Part shown: positions 11,111-22,733 of the stretch, one piece after another
How the letters are laid out: every line of letters begins with the position of its first letter
Numbering within the stretch: the first letter of the stretch is position 1
DNA from: Pisaster brevispinus
Taxonomy: Eukaryota; Echinodermata; Asteroidea; Forcipulatida; Asteriidae
Direction of reading: 5' to 3'
NCBI GenBank assembly: GCA_023634235.1
Contig: JAMKCF010000001.1
Span: 5,272,758 to 5,336,757 of the forward strand
Length of the DNA: 64,000 nucleotides
Program-made: the position numbers and the translations under genes
Notes under the pieces: model-generated
What the model was told of the DNA's origin: nothing
What the model saw: only the letters and a program-made list of their open reading frames with translations
The model's database searches: none

Positions 11111-13631
11111 TTGGATACGGAAGCGTATTGCCGCCACATGAATAATTGTTTGTTTTTTTCTGACCGTGTACGTACACGATGGCTTACCGAGTACGTACAC
11201 AATAGTTTCCAATTGTCCGTGTTCGTGCAAGAAAATTCTCACTCGCTTATCGTTTGTGTACACGGCAAAAAATATACCTTTCTATTCTAACGGTGGCGGC
11301 AACAACGCTTCCGTATTTGCACGACAGCGAAATAAACAAAAAATTGAAAAACTAAGTAGTGATAAAAAAGGGACAATTCAGCAACAATAAAAATGGTACA
11401 GGTTCAAACGTTGTATGTAATTAAAAATCACATTTGTATGAATATAATAAAACAGCAAAGGTAAATTAAGAAAAGTTACAATACGTGAATAATGAAAAGC
11501 GTGAACTAAAGCGATTTGATGTACATAAATGAATATTAATTTGACCAAAATAGAGACTGAAAAACCGTTAAAAAACCTGGTCTAACAACATAGGTCTCGG
11601 GAATTGGGAGTCCAGCGTAACAACATAAAGACATTTTTTCACGTGTTATGGTAAACTCAAACACGAGAATTCTCCGAGCCGGTACCTTAAAATGCAGATA
11701 AGCAACAACAAAAAAATTAAAAAAATAAAATAAAATAAACAAAGAAAAGAAAAGTAAATTAAGCTTACAAAGGAAATAATACTTGACTGACCAAAGGAAG
11801 TAAATTTTCAGTATTTTGTTTAAGCTTGGGAACAATTGATGTTCAACAATTCAAAGGGCACCCTAAGTATGTCTTTGTTAACTTTATCTTAGTCCTCTCT
11901 CATTATAGACTATGGCAGTCGTCTTTTTTTTTAACCCGTCATCGGAATTTTTTTTAGTTACTTATTTATTCATTATTATTTTGTGTATGACATTTACCTA
12001 TTATTAGGTCGGCGTTACCGTAAAACAAGCTATAGAAAATTAGTTTCTTTGAAAATGTATAAATAGGTAGATCCTTACAGGCTGTATTGAATGTACCAAA
12101 TTAATAACCGGCTATATGGGAGGGTTATACCACTTATTTCAAATAAGGGTGTTTGAAAGCCCATTTCCGTTTTGTTATATTAAAGCAAAGTGGCCAATAA
12201 ACGAATAAATCTATTTTAGGGCCGGGGCCAATAAAATTTGGGGACCAATGAAAAAAAATTTTGTTATTGACCTTGGCCATCCTATGTTTGATAGGGTAAC
12301 TTACGCTTTAGCATGTTTTTGTTTCACATAATATATAAAACATTAAAATTGAAAGCAGGTACAAATTATTAGGTGATATTCCATCAAGATCGTAGCTCAC
12401 ATAATACACAAATTGAATGGATAGACGTAGGTGTTAAGACCTTTGCGAATTAGAGATAAACAGATTCCCTACTTAAGGCAGATTGTACTGAAGCATGGGT
12501 TCAGCTACAATGAACGCCTTTTCACCCAGGTCATTTGTTTGCACGAGGAAAATTCAAGTCAGTGATGTCAAATGTGGACCGGAGAAAACATGGAGGAGTA
12601 GAATATGACAGTCAGTTCTATAAATATTTAGGAGTAGTTGTTTACGGCATTAATAAACAAAATATAGCGCGCTTAAAATTAATCCGTTGTCTAATCGGTG
12701 GCCGTAGAGGGCTCACTGAGTGATGGGGTAATAATTTCCCTCAAGAATGTGGAACGAACCAACGAGCAGAAGTAATTGTTGGACTTTGTCCAATTCTGAT
12801 GACGGGTTAAAAAAAAAAGACGACTGCCATAGTCTATAATGAGAGAGGACTAAGATAAAATTAACAAAGACATACTTAGGGTGCCCTTTGAATTGTTGAA
12901 GTTTAATTGTTCCTAAGCTTAAAAAAATACTGAAAATTTACTTCCTTTGGTGAGTCAAGTATTATTTCCTTTGTAAGCTTAATTTACTGTTCTTTTCTTT
13001 TTCTTTTTCTATTTTTTTTTTTCGGTTTTATTATTTTTTTTTGCTTATCTGCATTTTTAAGTACCGGCTCAGAGAATTATCGTGTTTGACTTTACCTTAA
13101 CACGTGAAAAAATGTCTTTATGTTGTTACGCTGGACTCCAAATTCCCGAGACCTATGTTGTTAGACCAGGTTTTTTAACGGTTTTTCAGTCTCTATTTTG
13201 GTCAAATTAATATTCATTTATGTACATCAAATCGCTTTAATTCACGCTTTTCATTATTCACGTATTGTAACTTTTCTTAATTTACCTTTGCTGTTTTATT
13301 ATATTCATACAAATGTGATTTTTAATTACATACAACGTTTGAACCTGTACCATTTTTATTGTTGCTGAATTGGCCCTTTTTTTATCACTTACTTTTAAAT
13401 GTTTTTGTTTATTTCGCTGTCGTGCAAATACGGAAGCGTTATTGCCGCCACCGTTAGAATAGAAAGGTATATTTTTTGCCGTGTACACAAACGATAAGCG
13501 AGTGAGAATTTTCTTGCACGAACACGGACAATTGGAAATTATTGTGTACGTACTCGTTAAGCCATCGTGTACGTACACGGTCAGAAAAAAAAACAATTAG
13601 TCATGTGGCGGCAATACGCTTCCGTATCCAA
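11111..13631. mobile_element. Large fold-back element, ~840 bp arms
   Basis: The left arm 11111-11949 and right arm 12792-13631 are reverse complements over their whole length with small differences. Outer ends are TTGGATACGGAAGCG and CGCTTCCGTATCCAA; inner ends carry TTAACCCGTCATC and its complement. The ~840 bp spacer begins with the block shared with the element at 9292-10129. A GTACGTACACG palindrome sits near each outer end. No transposase is seen, so it is probably a non-autonomous fold-back element. Confidence 0.8.
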
Positions 13632-13748
13632 TTTAGATTACCATCTACCCTACTGAGAAAGTTTCAGCTGAAATCAGTGTGTACTTCTTGAAGAAGAAGA
13701 AAAAAATTTGGAAAAAACAGCCGAGGTATTTTAACACGAATGTTGAAT

Positions 13749-14465
13749 CTATCCACGTTTAGCAAGGTCGGGTACCAACCGAATCTCTTGCCGCAGCTTA
13801 CGCGAACTCCATTGAATCACCTGCTGTACTCTGAGCATCAAATAAACCAACATGGAGAGTGTACTTGTCACCTGTAACAGCAAACTCACCATAAGAAGCC
13901 TAAGCTGTGTTGGACTGCCAATCTTCCATATGTACTCTGAGTTGCCATTGTCCTGATCCAGTAAGGTCACACAGGACATCATGCCCCAACCAAATCCCAG
14001 TATGTGGCTCACCAAACCCAGATTGAAAAATCAATGGAACCATCTTGTCTCTTCTGGAACACAATCCAGCCTCCTCCATCTGTATCCTGCTTACATCATC
14101 AGAAAGCTTGGGAACTTTCATTGTTTTGTGCTGAAAACGATGGGTTGTTCACATTGTCATCAAAGTAAACACTTCCTGGGAACTTTAAAAAGTCATTATC
14201 TGAGCTGTGAGCTCTGACGGCATTATTCATCATACAAACTCGGTCTACGATAATACACATGTATAGTTAAATAATACACACTGTGGATCCGTAGAGCAGG
14301 CTTCCCGCAAATCACATGAGAAGATACAGTCTTCCAGCGAAACATATAACCCAGTAAGGCTCGATTTTCAGCCACGTAGAAAGTTTTGATGAACCATTGT
14401 TGCCTTTCACTTTGGCAGGTTTGTAACATCAAAATCAGAAACACAGTTTTGAAGATAACTTCCAT
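13749..14465 (-). pseudogene. Broken fibrinogen-related protein copy
   Basis: The minus strand from ATG at 14465 reads a signal peptide and the start of the same N-terminal domain as the intact gene at 20451-21434 (RWKTVSS, VICGK), then shifts frame at the first cysteine pair. Further on, the fibrinogen fold resumes in other frames (EEAGLCSRRD out of frame; LTGSGQWQLRV in frame). About 85 bp covering the YPAGYRDNG...YCDME segment is missing, as are ~20 bp covering RSWTEYQ. Similarity stops after the GDS block, so the second half of the domain, with the Ca-binding loop and the last cysteines, is gone. Several frameshifts, two deletions and a lost 3' end make it a pseudogene. Confidence 0.88.
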
Positions 14466-14647
14466 GATAAACGCTCGTTAAAGGTGTTTTCTTAAACTGT
14501 GTCAGATAAAAAAGTATGCCTTTAGAACGCTTTCAGATCTCCCAGTAAACAAATTGTCCACACACGGAAAATGGGTCTTAGACTCGAAATGAACTGATCA
14601 AATGAACTTCGGTCGCAAACAATTTTAACACAGTAAGCTCTACCAAT

Positions 14648-14655
14648 TGACGTCA
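14648..14655. promoter_or_regulatory. CRE-type site upstream of the FREP pseudogene
   Basis: TGACGTCA in the context CAATTGACGTCACCGTTTC, about 185 bp upstream of the pseudogene ATG. The same octamer and context are kept upstream of the intact gene (21606). Confidence 0.5.
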
Positions 14656-14726
14656 CCGTTTCTACAGCAATGAGTTATAAACAAACGTCCAATCAATGTG
14701 TCTAGCTTGAAGATAAACTATACAAT

Positions 14727-15880
14727 ATTATCTGTTGCAGGTTTTTGGTCAAATTAATGGCAATCGTTTGTTCACAGTTCAAATTTAACTTTCCCCTTCT
14801 CAGTTCACTCGTAAAAAGTTAACGCTAATGATGATGAAACTGTGTAGCTCATTTGTAACACAAATTGTATTTTTGCTGTCATCTTGATGATACTGTCAAA
14901 AACGTATGCCTCAGTAATTAAACACTATGAGTATAATTCCAACGTAAAAACCTTCTAAAGGTATTGTGTTCCTTTTGACTACATGAAAAAGAACTGGATT
15001 TTTTTGTTACGTGCAGCCATTAACGTGTTAGTAGGGCACTTTTTGTTAACGTTATAAAACGTTATATTTTGTGTCGCAAAAACAAAACAAGATTTAGCCC
15101 TTTCAGTCATGCCTTCGTATACATTTTTAAGACCCATTCATAGGCACCCTCCAATACAAATCGCAAAAAAAAAAAAGTTGAGCCTCAGTGAAGAGGTGGA
15201 AGGGGTCTTGTGTTGTCCACTTTACAGCGTCATACTTCCCTGGACTCAAGATTATTTGGCGAATTTTTCTCGGACAATTTCCACTATGACTTAATGTGGC
15301 AGTTCTTGGAAAGATCACAGCTCAGCATTTATTTTAATTTTGTGTTGTATTGTTGCCATTAACGTGTTAGTGGGGCACTTTTTGTTAACGTTATAAAAAA
15401 ACAACAACAATAACAACAACAACAACAACAACAACAATAACAACAATAGAATATTACTTCATTGTGTCGCAAAAACAAAACAAGATTTAGCCCTTTCAGT
15501 CATGCCTTCGTATACAAAAGGCAAAGTACCCCGCCTACACATAGCCATATAGCATGCCAATTGAATTGGTACCAACAGTTCCTTTTTTTTTTTCTTTTTT
15601 TTTCTTTTTTTTTATCCATCAATGATCAGCTCTCCCGGAATTCCCATACGAACTAAACAGCACTCACTTAGCCTAGAGACAGCCACTACAGGGTGAAAAG
15701 AACCACACGGATATTCAAATAGCCTTTTTTTTTAACTTGTATAGGGCTCTGTGAGCCTGCCCTGGTTGCTTTTTTGGATAAAATGAGTAGGAAGGTATTG
15801 CAAGGATTAGTTAGGCACTGTTGGAATAGGGGCGGGGCCAGGGTATTTGTATAGACGGGCTGAGAAAGCGTCGAGTGTTC
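14727..15880. repeat. FREP upstream flank, copy A
   Basis: From the ATCTGTTGCAGG block to GAAAGCGTCGAGT this matches 21670-22733 and, in part, 16985-17700. Landmarks are CTAATGATGATGAA, TGTGTAGCTCATTTGTAACA and TTATTTGGCGAATTTTTCTC. Within copy A, 15017-15125 is repeated at 15355-15515, with an (AAC)n tract between the halves. The copies arose with the FREP genes by segmental duplication. Confidence 0.75.
15402..15447. repeat. (AAC)n microsatellite
   Basis: About 15 units of AAC/AAT triplets inside upstream-flank copy A. Confidence 0.9.
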
Positions 15881-16363
15881 GGGAGCCCTTGTTAGGGTCC
15901 CTGGTGGGGTGTAAGGGTGAAGCCCTTGGGGGCGGGGATTGAGGGGTGGATCCCCCGAAGCTTACTGGTTTTAGCATGTCTGAACGGCCTAGAAAAGCCC
16001 TCCTCGCTATAAATATTAACATAACTTTATTTATAAAACTTAAACTTAATTCAGTTCTCGGAAGTTATTGGATTTTGGCAAATTGTAAGACCAGGGAGGA
16101 CTCTCCATCTATACTAAATATGCCGAATTTATTATAGTTTTGATATCAAAATGTACACATTCAACGAAGTTTTGAAACTCTAACAAATACTTTGAACCAC
16201 ATGTGTAGTCTACGCTAGGCACTTGATATACCGTCAGTAGACTACAATATCGTCAGTGGGCGTATGTATAGCTCTATGTGCGTGGTGGTAATTTATATAG
16301 TCTCGTGTCCTTAGTACGGTGCTACAACCGGCACGGATCCATGATTTTTAACTGGCCGGGGGG
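15881..16363. other. No gene seen
   Basis: A G-rich stretch (15890-15965) followed by AT-rich sequence. The proline/arginine-rich minus frame here has no family resemblance and is probably chance. Confidence 0.4.
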
Positions 16364-16823
16364 TAGCCTTGTCCAAGGCTCTTTACGCAAGCACCCCGCT
16401 TGGAATTCACCAGGTAGCATAACAATACTGGCACGGTGCTGCAGTACTAGATATACAGTATACCGTGGGGTCAAAGCATGGTTTTTCAACCTCGTACCAA
16501 AAAACAAAGCCGAAACAGAGCCTTGTTCCCACTGTAAACGGCAGATTATGTTTTTCTTTATCATTGAGCAGGGATTCCAGCGCTAATTACGTATGCTGGA
16601 ATCGGATATTGAATATTCATTTCCTGTACTGGGCGGATAATCGTCCAATCATAAATTCTCCTTATGACGTAATTTCGGCTTCGTTTTTTGGTACGAGGTT
16701 AAAAAAACATGCTTCGACCCCACGGTAAACTGTATATCAAGTACTGCAGTACCGTGCCAGTATTGTTATGCTACCTGGTGAATTCAAAGCGGGGTGCTTG
16801 CGTAAAGAGCCTTGGACAAGGCT
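16364..16823. mobile_element. TIR element with TAGCCTTGTCCAAGGCTC ends
   Basis: Arms of ~150 bp (16364-16515 and 16673-16823) share TAGCCTTGTCC, GCAAGCACCCCGCTT, TACTGCAGTAC, TATACCGTGGGG and ACCTCGTAC blocks in inverted order around a ~157 bp centre. A second copy with almost no centre is at 43609-43853. No coding capacity. Confidence 0.85.
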
Positions 16824-16984
16824 AACCGTAGGGGTAATAACTTTAACTGCAAGCAGTAACACCGATTATATATAGATCATTGTGTGACTGGCTAGAGGAT
16901 GGTGTCCCAACGTGTTCGTGCTCTACACCCCCTTCGCTGTGTATTTTTGGGCATTTCAACGAGAGGAAAGAACTAGCGACAAAG

Positions 16985-17700
16985 GTTTTTTTTACTTTCC
17001 CCTTCACAGTTCACTTGTAGAAAGTTAGTCCTAATGATGATGAATTTGTGTAGCTCATTTGTAACGCAAATTGTATTTTTTTGTCCTGTCATCTTGATGA
17101 TACTGTTAAAAAGTAATGCCTTAATTAATTCAACAATATGAGCATTAGTTGCCACGTAGAAAAAAACCTTCAAAAGGTATTGCGTTCATTTTGACCAGAT
17201 GAAAAATAAATTTGAATACTTGTTACGTGCAGCCATTAAAGTGTTAGTATGGCTCTATTTGTTAAGGTTATAAAAACAACGACAAACAATAATAATAATA
17301 GTAGAATGTAACTTCATTGTCTCACATAAACAAAACAAGATTTTGCCCTGTCGATTATGCACACATGACGATTTTACAGGCCCATTTTTAAGCACCCGCC
17401 CCTACAAATCGCGAGGAGACCCCCACAATGAGCTTCAGTGAACACAGCTTCCAGGAACAACTGCATGACGTCACAGAGTGGAAAAGGTCTTGTGTTTTCC
17501 ACTATACAGCTTCATACTTCCCTGCACTCAACATTATTTGGCGAACTTTTCTCGGACAATTCCACCATGACAGAATGTGGCAGTCGAACAATTTAATTGT
17601 TTTTGTTTTCTTTAAAAAAAATAATAAGTTACCCGCCTGCACCTATCGATATAGCATGCCAATTGTCTTGTTACCATCAAGTTTTTTGGTGTTTTTTTCT
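16985..17700. repeat. FREP upstream flank, copy B (no adjacent FREP)
   Basis: This matches the flanks found upstream of the pseudogene (copy A) and of the intact gene (copy C), sharing CCTAATGATGATGAA, GTGTAGCTCATTTGTAAC, AGCTTCCAGGAACAACTGCA and TGACGTCACAGAGTGG. At the side where a FREP gene should lie there is only the TIR element and unrelated sequence. The short open frame starting MSFSEHSFQEQLHD is shared with copy C but not with copy A and shows no known family. Confidence 0.7.
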
Positions 17701-17722
17701 TCTTCTTCTTCTTCTTCTTCTT
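17699..17722. repeat. (TTC)n microsatellite
   Basis: About eight TTC units; they produce a serine run in an otherwise meaningless frame. Confidence 0.9.
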
Positions 17723-17931
17723 TCTTTCACAGAAAAAAAAAACATGGGCATTTCTGCGAGAATAACGAACGAGCGAACAAGCGAAGCGCAAAGCCTTGCG
17801 GCGTGGGGTCCGGGGCCCGTTCCAGAACCCGGGATTTTTGCTTTAACATTAGATGCTTATGAGGACACTTCAGAGGCATTTCACATAATTAGCAATAAAA
17901 TCAGTATGAACAATTGATGCACGTTTAAAGC

Positions 17932-19860
17932 CCTCAATAACTGTTGCATTGATTTTAAACGAGGTTTTTTATAACAAGTAGTGTAGCCTCAAAAGTGCTA
18001 CAGTATGGGCGATGAATTGTTGATCAATAATGCTCAGAAAAATGATACGTTCACACAGCACACAGGTTGCTCTAGCTGAACCTCAAGATATTTATTTGAC
18101 TTAAACACGCTGACAACGGTGTGGTAAATACGTGGCAAAGATGAGGTACTGTGCGACAGAATAAAGTGATTTGTGACTATTTGGGTTGACAGTTTGAGAC
18201 AAATATTTAAGGTGACGATTCGTAGATGTGGTGTGTAAATGTGTGGTTCAACTGTTACAAGGCAAACACCAAAAAAAATGCAAAATTAAGTAAATTGTCT
18301 ATTAACAAAGCCAGACAACTGAATTTACCTTTCTCTTGATAGATAACAACTGTCTCATAAATTCCCCAACTTTAAGAAAGAATGAACTTGACCAAAAAAT
18401 GAGCTTCAAACCTAAAACTTCAAGTAAACCGTTACTAAAAAAAAATGAGCAATATTAAACTTTCACTTAGCTTCACTTATAGACCACAATGACATGCACG
18501 GCAATTCCATAAGGAAACAATCACTGTAGTTAACTTAAAAATACAACTTTATCTAACTAAAAATACAGAAATAACTTCTGAACCCTATATATGGACAATA
18601 AGGAACATGTGGTAAAACTTACTTTATCTGAGCTGTCATGAGGTGACTAAAATGTGACAAAATTGATCTGATTACAAACAAAAAAGGTTCATTAAAATAA
18701 GATTTCTGTCTGGTAAGTTCTCAAAACATGGCTGAGAGAAAAACAAAATAGCGCCCTCAAGAGCTAAAACTAAGGCATGGTTAACAAAAATAAGTATTAA
18801 TGCCCTCACACATGCCACTTTACGGGGTACTTTTTACAAATGGAACAATGCTACCCCACAATGTATTCTTTGTTATAGTGGTATCCCACAGAGAATTTCT
18901 TCAGAAAAGGGAATAAAAAAAATTTAAAAACAAAAAAGAAGACCCAACATACTGGATCCAATGGCGTGTGTTCTTGTTACGATATAGCTAAGACTACTGG
19001 TAAGCATAGGGTACAAATTTTCAGTGTATGCTTTATGATTATATTTTATGTATGAACTTTGCGTTTGAGAACAAACCTAAACGAAAAAATATGCTTAAGA
19101 ATAAGCGACGATATAAAAACATAGGGGGGCAAAATTCAAAAATAGATGTTCTTCATTCCTATACATTTCGTCGCTCTTACACCACGAAGTGACCTATTTC
19201 GTCCACAAGAAGATAAAAAAGAATGACAAATAATACAAATAAACTCGTTTGGAGAAAATCACGTCTGAAGTTACACTTTTTTTCGAACTGCTGTTTCTGG
19301 CTTTGCTTTCTATTTAACTTTTGGCATAAATAAAGCTGACTACGTTATTCTTACAGGACTGTCAATGTGTTTTCATCCCTGCAACTATTGTATTGGTAAT
19401 TAACTCCTAAACAGTTAGGTCACTTCGTGAAGATGAAAACAACTTTTGAAAGCAGATTGCTGTGTACAAACCAACGCATAAGAAGACCTATCGAGATAGG
19501 TCACTTCGTAAAATTACTAGACTTCAAGAAAAAGTCACAAAACAACCTTAATGGAAATTAATGGTACATCCATCCAATCCCTGTTGATTATTTTTATACA
19601 TTCGATGCAGCCTCTACAAGAACACAAAATTAATACCCACAACCTTTAGAGAGAAAAAATATATACATGTAGAGCAGTCAGAACATGTATCAATTTATTG
19701 CTATCTATGTGAGGACTTTCCTTTGTCCCTCTAACTTAACACTCTCCATAGACTTAGCGCACGAAAAAATGTGAGGACACAAAAATACAAAGGATTCCAT
19801 TGTGAGGACAGCATTGTCCCTTTTGTATCCCTTTGTTCTACTGTCCCCACTCTGATGGTA
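17932..19860. other. Intergenic; short inverted TAGGTCACTTCGTGAA motifs
   Basis: No exon is supported. CACGAAGTGACCTA at ~19182 faces TAGGTCACTTCGTGAA at ~19424 and TAGGTCACTTCGTAAA at ~19496, so a small inverted-repeat element of ~320 bp is likely. The block ACAATGGAACAACG/GTGGGGT at 18810-18960 has relatives near 24300 and 34630. Confidence 0.45.
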
Positions 19861-19864
19861 TTAC

Positions 19865-20240
19865 CATTACACCCATACGCGCACAAAAATAGGCTACAAA
19901 AATAGGCGTGACGTCACTGATTGTCAGACTTTTTTGAGAAGGGTGTTTGGGGTGTTGTTATAAACTTGATTATTCAAAAGACAATGTATCACACCAAAAT
20001 CGTATTCAATTAAAATGTCACACATGTTAACCTTCTTGAAAATAACTAAAAGACAAATATAAAGGATGGCTGAATGGAAACAATTTTGATTTAGAGTTCT
20101 GATTAATTAAACTAAAGTTTAATATTTCCGTGTTCAAATTACGGTTGTTTTGCAACACAGTGATTGCTGCACCATGTCTGTGGTATAATTTATTTGTTTT
20201 TGCCCATCCTTCCTCCAAGTTTGCCCCCCCCTTTTGTGCA
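19865..20240 (-). mobile_element. LINE 3' tail, copy 1 (minus strand, inferred)
   Basis: The blocks CGTGACGTCACTGATTGTCA, GTTGTTATAAAC, GTTAACCTTCTTGA, TAATTAAACTAA and CCATGTCTGTGGTATA occur in the same order at 24480-24790 and 24930-25270. In the last copy they lie directly 3' (on the minus strand) of reverse-transcriptase-like coding debris, so this sequence is read as a 5'-truncated copy of the same element's 3' untranslated region. Confidence 0.5.
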
Positions 20241-20449
20241 CGCCCATAAAAACATTTCTAGTTACGTCACTGCAAAGGGCCCAACTTTGTTTGCCCTTGT
20301 CTTATTGAAGTTAATCTTTGCGTTGGCATGGTTGGTCTGATTTAACATAGTTGACTATCACTTGGATTTCAAGGTTGATTTCTCTGAGGAAATAATACTC
20401 CCAAGGTCAAAAAGTCATTTGTTTCAACCTCCGACTCTTTGAGTTTGAG

Positions 20450-20455
20450 TTTATT
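20450..20455 (-). terminator. AATAAA overlapping the FREP stop codon
   Basis: The minus strand reads GTAAAATAAACTC: the TAA stop (20451-20453) lies inside an AATAAA hexamer. If used, the 3' UTR would be only ~15-30 nt. This is a motif match only. Confidence 0.4.
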
Positions 20456-21434
20456 TTACTTGCCGTACTTTCATGCTGCATTTCTTCAGAGAGTAATGTT
20501 GACCTTTCCAGCGTGCCCATGTGATTCCCTGTGCATACGGCACTTCAGCCTGTTGGTAGTATACACCATTCAGATTAGCAGAATGGCATCGACTATACCA
20601 CCATGCACCGTCATATGTCTCTGCACAGCTATATGCCGCTGCATCATTGTCCTGGTCCTTGGTACTGAATGGATGCGCGTTGTTAAATGCCGTTGAATCA
20701 CCTGCTGTACTCTGAGCATCATATGAACCAACATGGAGAGTGTACTTCTCACCTGTAACAGCAAACTCACTGTAAGAAGCCCAAGCTGTGTTGGACTCCC
20801 AATCTTCCATATCTACTCTGAGTTGCCATTGTCCTGATCCAGTAAGGTTACGCAGGATATCATTCCCCAACCAGAACTCATTCTGCAGATCACCAAACCC
20901 AGATTGGTATTCAGTCCAGCTACGGTAAAAGTTAACGGAGCCATCTTGTCTCCTCTGGAACACAATCCAGCCTCCTCCATCTGTCTCCATATCACAGTAA
21001 ACTTGTAACGCATCAGTCAGACTTGTAGGAAAGATGGTGTATATGCCATTGTCACGGTAACCAGCTGGATACATCATCAGACAACTGCTGTACCTTTTAG
21101 TGTTTTTTGATGAAAACGAGGGGCTGTTCACATTGTCATCATAGTACACACTTCCTTGCAGCTTAACAAAAACATCTGGGCCGTCAGCTCTGCTGGCATT
21201 ATTCAACACACATATACGATGTTTTATGTAAAAATTAAATGATCCACAATGTGGATCAACAAAGCAATCTCGCCCACAGATTACAGGAGAAGATACAGTC
21301 TTCCAGCGAAACACGTGATCCAGTAAGGCTCGGTTTTCAGCCGCGTAGAAAGTTTTGATGAACCGTTGTAGGTTTTCACTGTGGCAGGTTTGTACCATCA
21401 AGATGAGAAACACGGTTGTGATAATAAATGCCAT
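20451..21434 (-). CDS. Secreted fibrinogen-related protein (FREP) with PAN-like N-domain
   Basis: Single uninterrupted frame of 327 codons. Residues 1-19 are a signal peptide (MAFIITTVFLILMVQTCHS). Residues ~25-98 resemble a PAN/apple domain, with C53, C57, C63 and C75 and a GSFN...CVLNN core. Residues ~117-327 are a complete fibrinogen C-terminal domain: first cysteine pair C118/C147, GGGWIVFQRRQDGS at 153-166, EFWLGND, the Ca-binding loop D260/D262/D264 (KDQDND), GAWWYSRCHSANLNG with C270/C283, and C319 near the end. Family knowledge: secreted lectins of this type bind acetylated sugars and act in immune recognition in invertebrates. Any actual ligand is inference. No coding intron is visible, although a TTTCTCTGATGCAG acceptor-like sequence ~30 bp upstream allows a 5' UTR intron. 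A broken sister copy lies at 13749-14465. Confidence 0.93.
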   Translation of the reverse strand: MAFIITTVFLILMVQTCHSENLQRFIKTFYAAENRALLDHVFRWKTVSSPVICGRDCFVDPHCGSFNFYIKHRICVLNNASRADGPDVFVKLQGSVYYDDNVNSPSFSSKNTKRYSSCLMMYPAGYRDNGIYTIFPTSLTDALQVYCDMETDGGGWIVFQRRQDGSVNFYRSWTEYQSGFGDLQNEFWLGNDILRNLTGSGQWQLRVDMEDWESNTAWASYSEFAVTGEKYTLHVGSYDAQSTAGDSTAFNNAHPFSTKDQDNDAAAYSCAETYDGAWWYSRCHSANLNGVYYQQAEVPYAQGITWARWKGQHYSLKKCSMKVRQVK

Positions 21435-21605
21435 ATTACACGTTCGTGGATTAATTAAACTGCATCAGAGAAAGAAAAGGTTAGCATTTAGGAAATGTTA
21501 TAATCTGTCAGTAGAAAATTTGCTCATACGCGGCAAGTTGGTTTTTGACGCGAAATGAACTAATTTTTGGTCGGAAACGTTTTTATGACATTAAGCTCTA
21601 CCCAT

Positions 21606-21613
21606 TGACGTCA
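21606..21613. promoter_or_regulatory. CRE-type site upstream of FREP
   Basis: TGACGTCA about 170 bp upstream of the FREP ATG in the context CCATTGACGTCACCGTTTCC, conserved with the pseudogene flank where the coding region has decayed. It is a candidate CREB/ATF site. Confidence 0.5.
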
Positions 21614-21669
21614 CCGTTTCCACAGCAATGAGATATACATCCAATCAGTCTATCAAACTTGAAGATAAA

Positions 21670-22733
21670 CGACACAATCATCTGTTGCGGGTTTTGAACC
21701 AGGTAATGGCAATCGTTTTTACAAAAGTTATTTTTAACTTTGTCCTTCACAGTTCACTCGTAGAAAGAATAACCCTAATGATGATGAAAATGTGTAGTCC
21801 ATTTGTAACACAAATTGTGTTTTTCTTGTCTTTATGATGCTGTCAAAAAACAATACGTTAGTAATTAAACAATATGAGCATTTCCACGTAAAAACCTTCA
21901 AATTGTATTGCGTTCATTTTGACCACGTGGAAAATAATTGCAATATTTTATGGGCAGCAATTAAAGAGCTAGTGGGGTGCGGTCTGTTACGGCTACAACA
22001 AACAACTAAAAACAGCAGCAACAACAACAATAGTAGAAAGTTACCTCATTGTGTCACTTATACAAAGCAAGATTTGGCGCTTTCCATCATGCCTACATAA
22101 CGATTTTCGACAGACCCATTTTAAGCACCCGCCACTGCAAATCGCGAGAACCCCCACGATGAGCCTCAGTGAACACAGCTTCCAGGAACAACTGCATGAC
22201 GTCACAGAGTGGAAGAGGTCTTGTGTTTTCCACTATACGGCGCCAAACGACCCTGCACTCACAATTATTTGGCGAATTCGTCTCGGACAACATCCAGCAT
22301 GACTGATTGTGACATTACGGCTCTATATTTTTATTTAGATTGTATTCATGTATTTATTTGTTCAGCTAAAAGTGCAAAGTTCCCTGCAAACATCTAGCCA
22401 TAAAGCATGCAAATTGTATTGTTATTAACGGCTTGCTTTTTTTTTCTTTCTTTTTTCAGTAAAATAAAATCCATAACCGACCAGCTCTCCCAGAATTCCC
22501 ATTTGGCATTGCACAACACTTACTTTGCCTCGGGAGAGCCACTACTAATTGAACTAACCATATTGTTTTCAAATTGCTTTTTCGCTAGACTTGTACAGAG
22601 CTCTGAGCATGCCCTGGTTTTTCATTTGGGATAAATGAGAAGGAATGTATTGCAGGGATTAGTTAGGCACTATGGGAACAGGGGCGGGGCCAGGGTATTT
22701 GTAAAGGTGGAGGCTAGAAAGCGTCGAGTCTTA
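21670..22733. repeat. FREP upstream flank, copy C
   Basis: Upstream flank of the intact FREP gene, homologous to copies A and B. It ends at GAAAGCGTCGAGT, exactly where copy A continues with different sequence, which marks a breakpoint or an insertion edge at ~22734. It holds another TGACGTCA (22197) that is shared with copy B. Confidence 0.75.

Noticed and set aside
17428..17862. 144-codon frame starting MSFSEHSFQEQLHD
   Set aside because: Its start is shared with one other flank copy but lost in the third, and the rest runs through microsatellite and T-rich sequence. No family resemblance.
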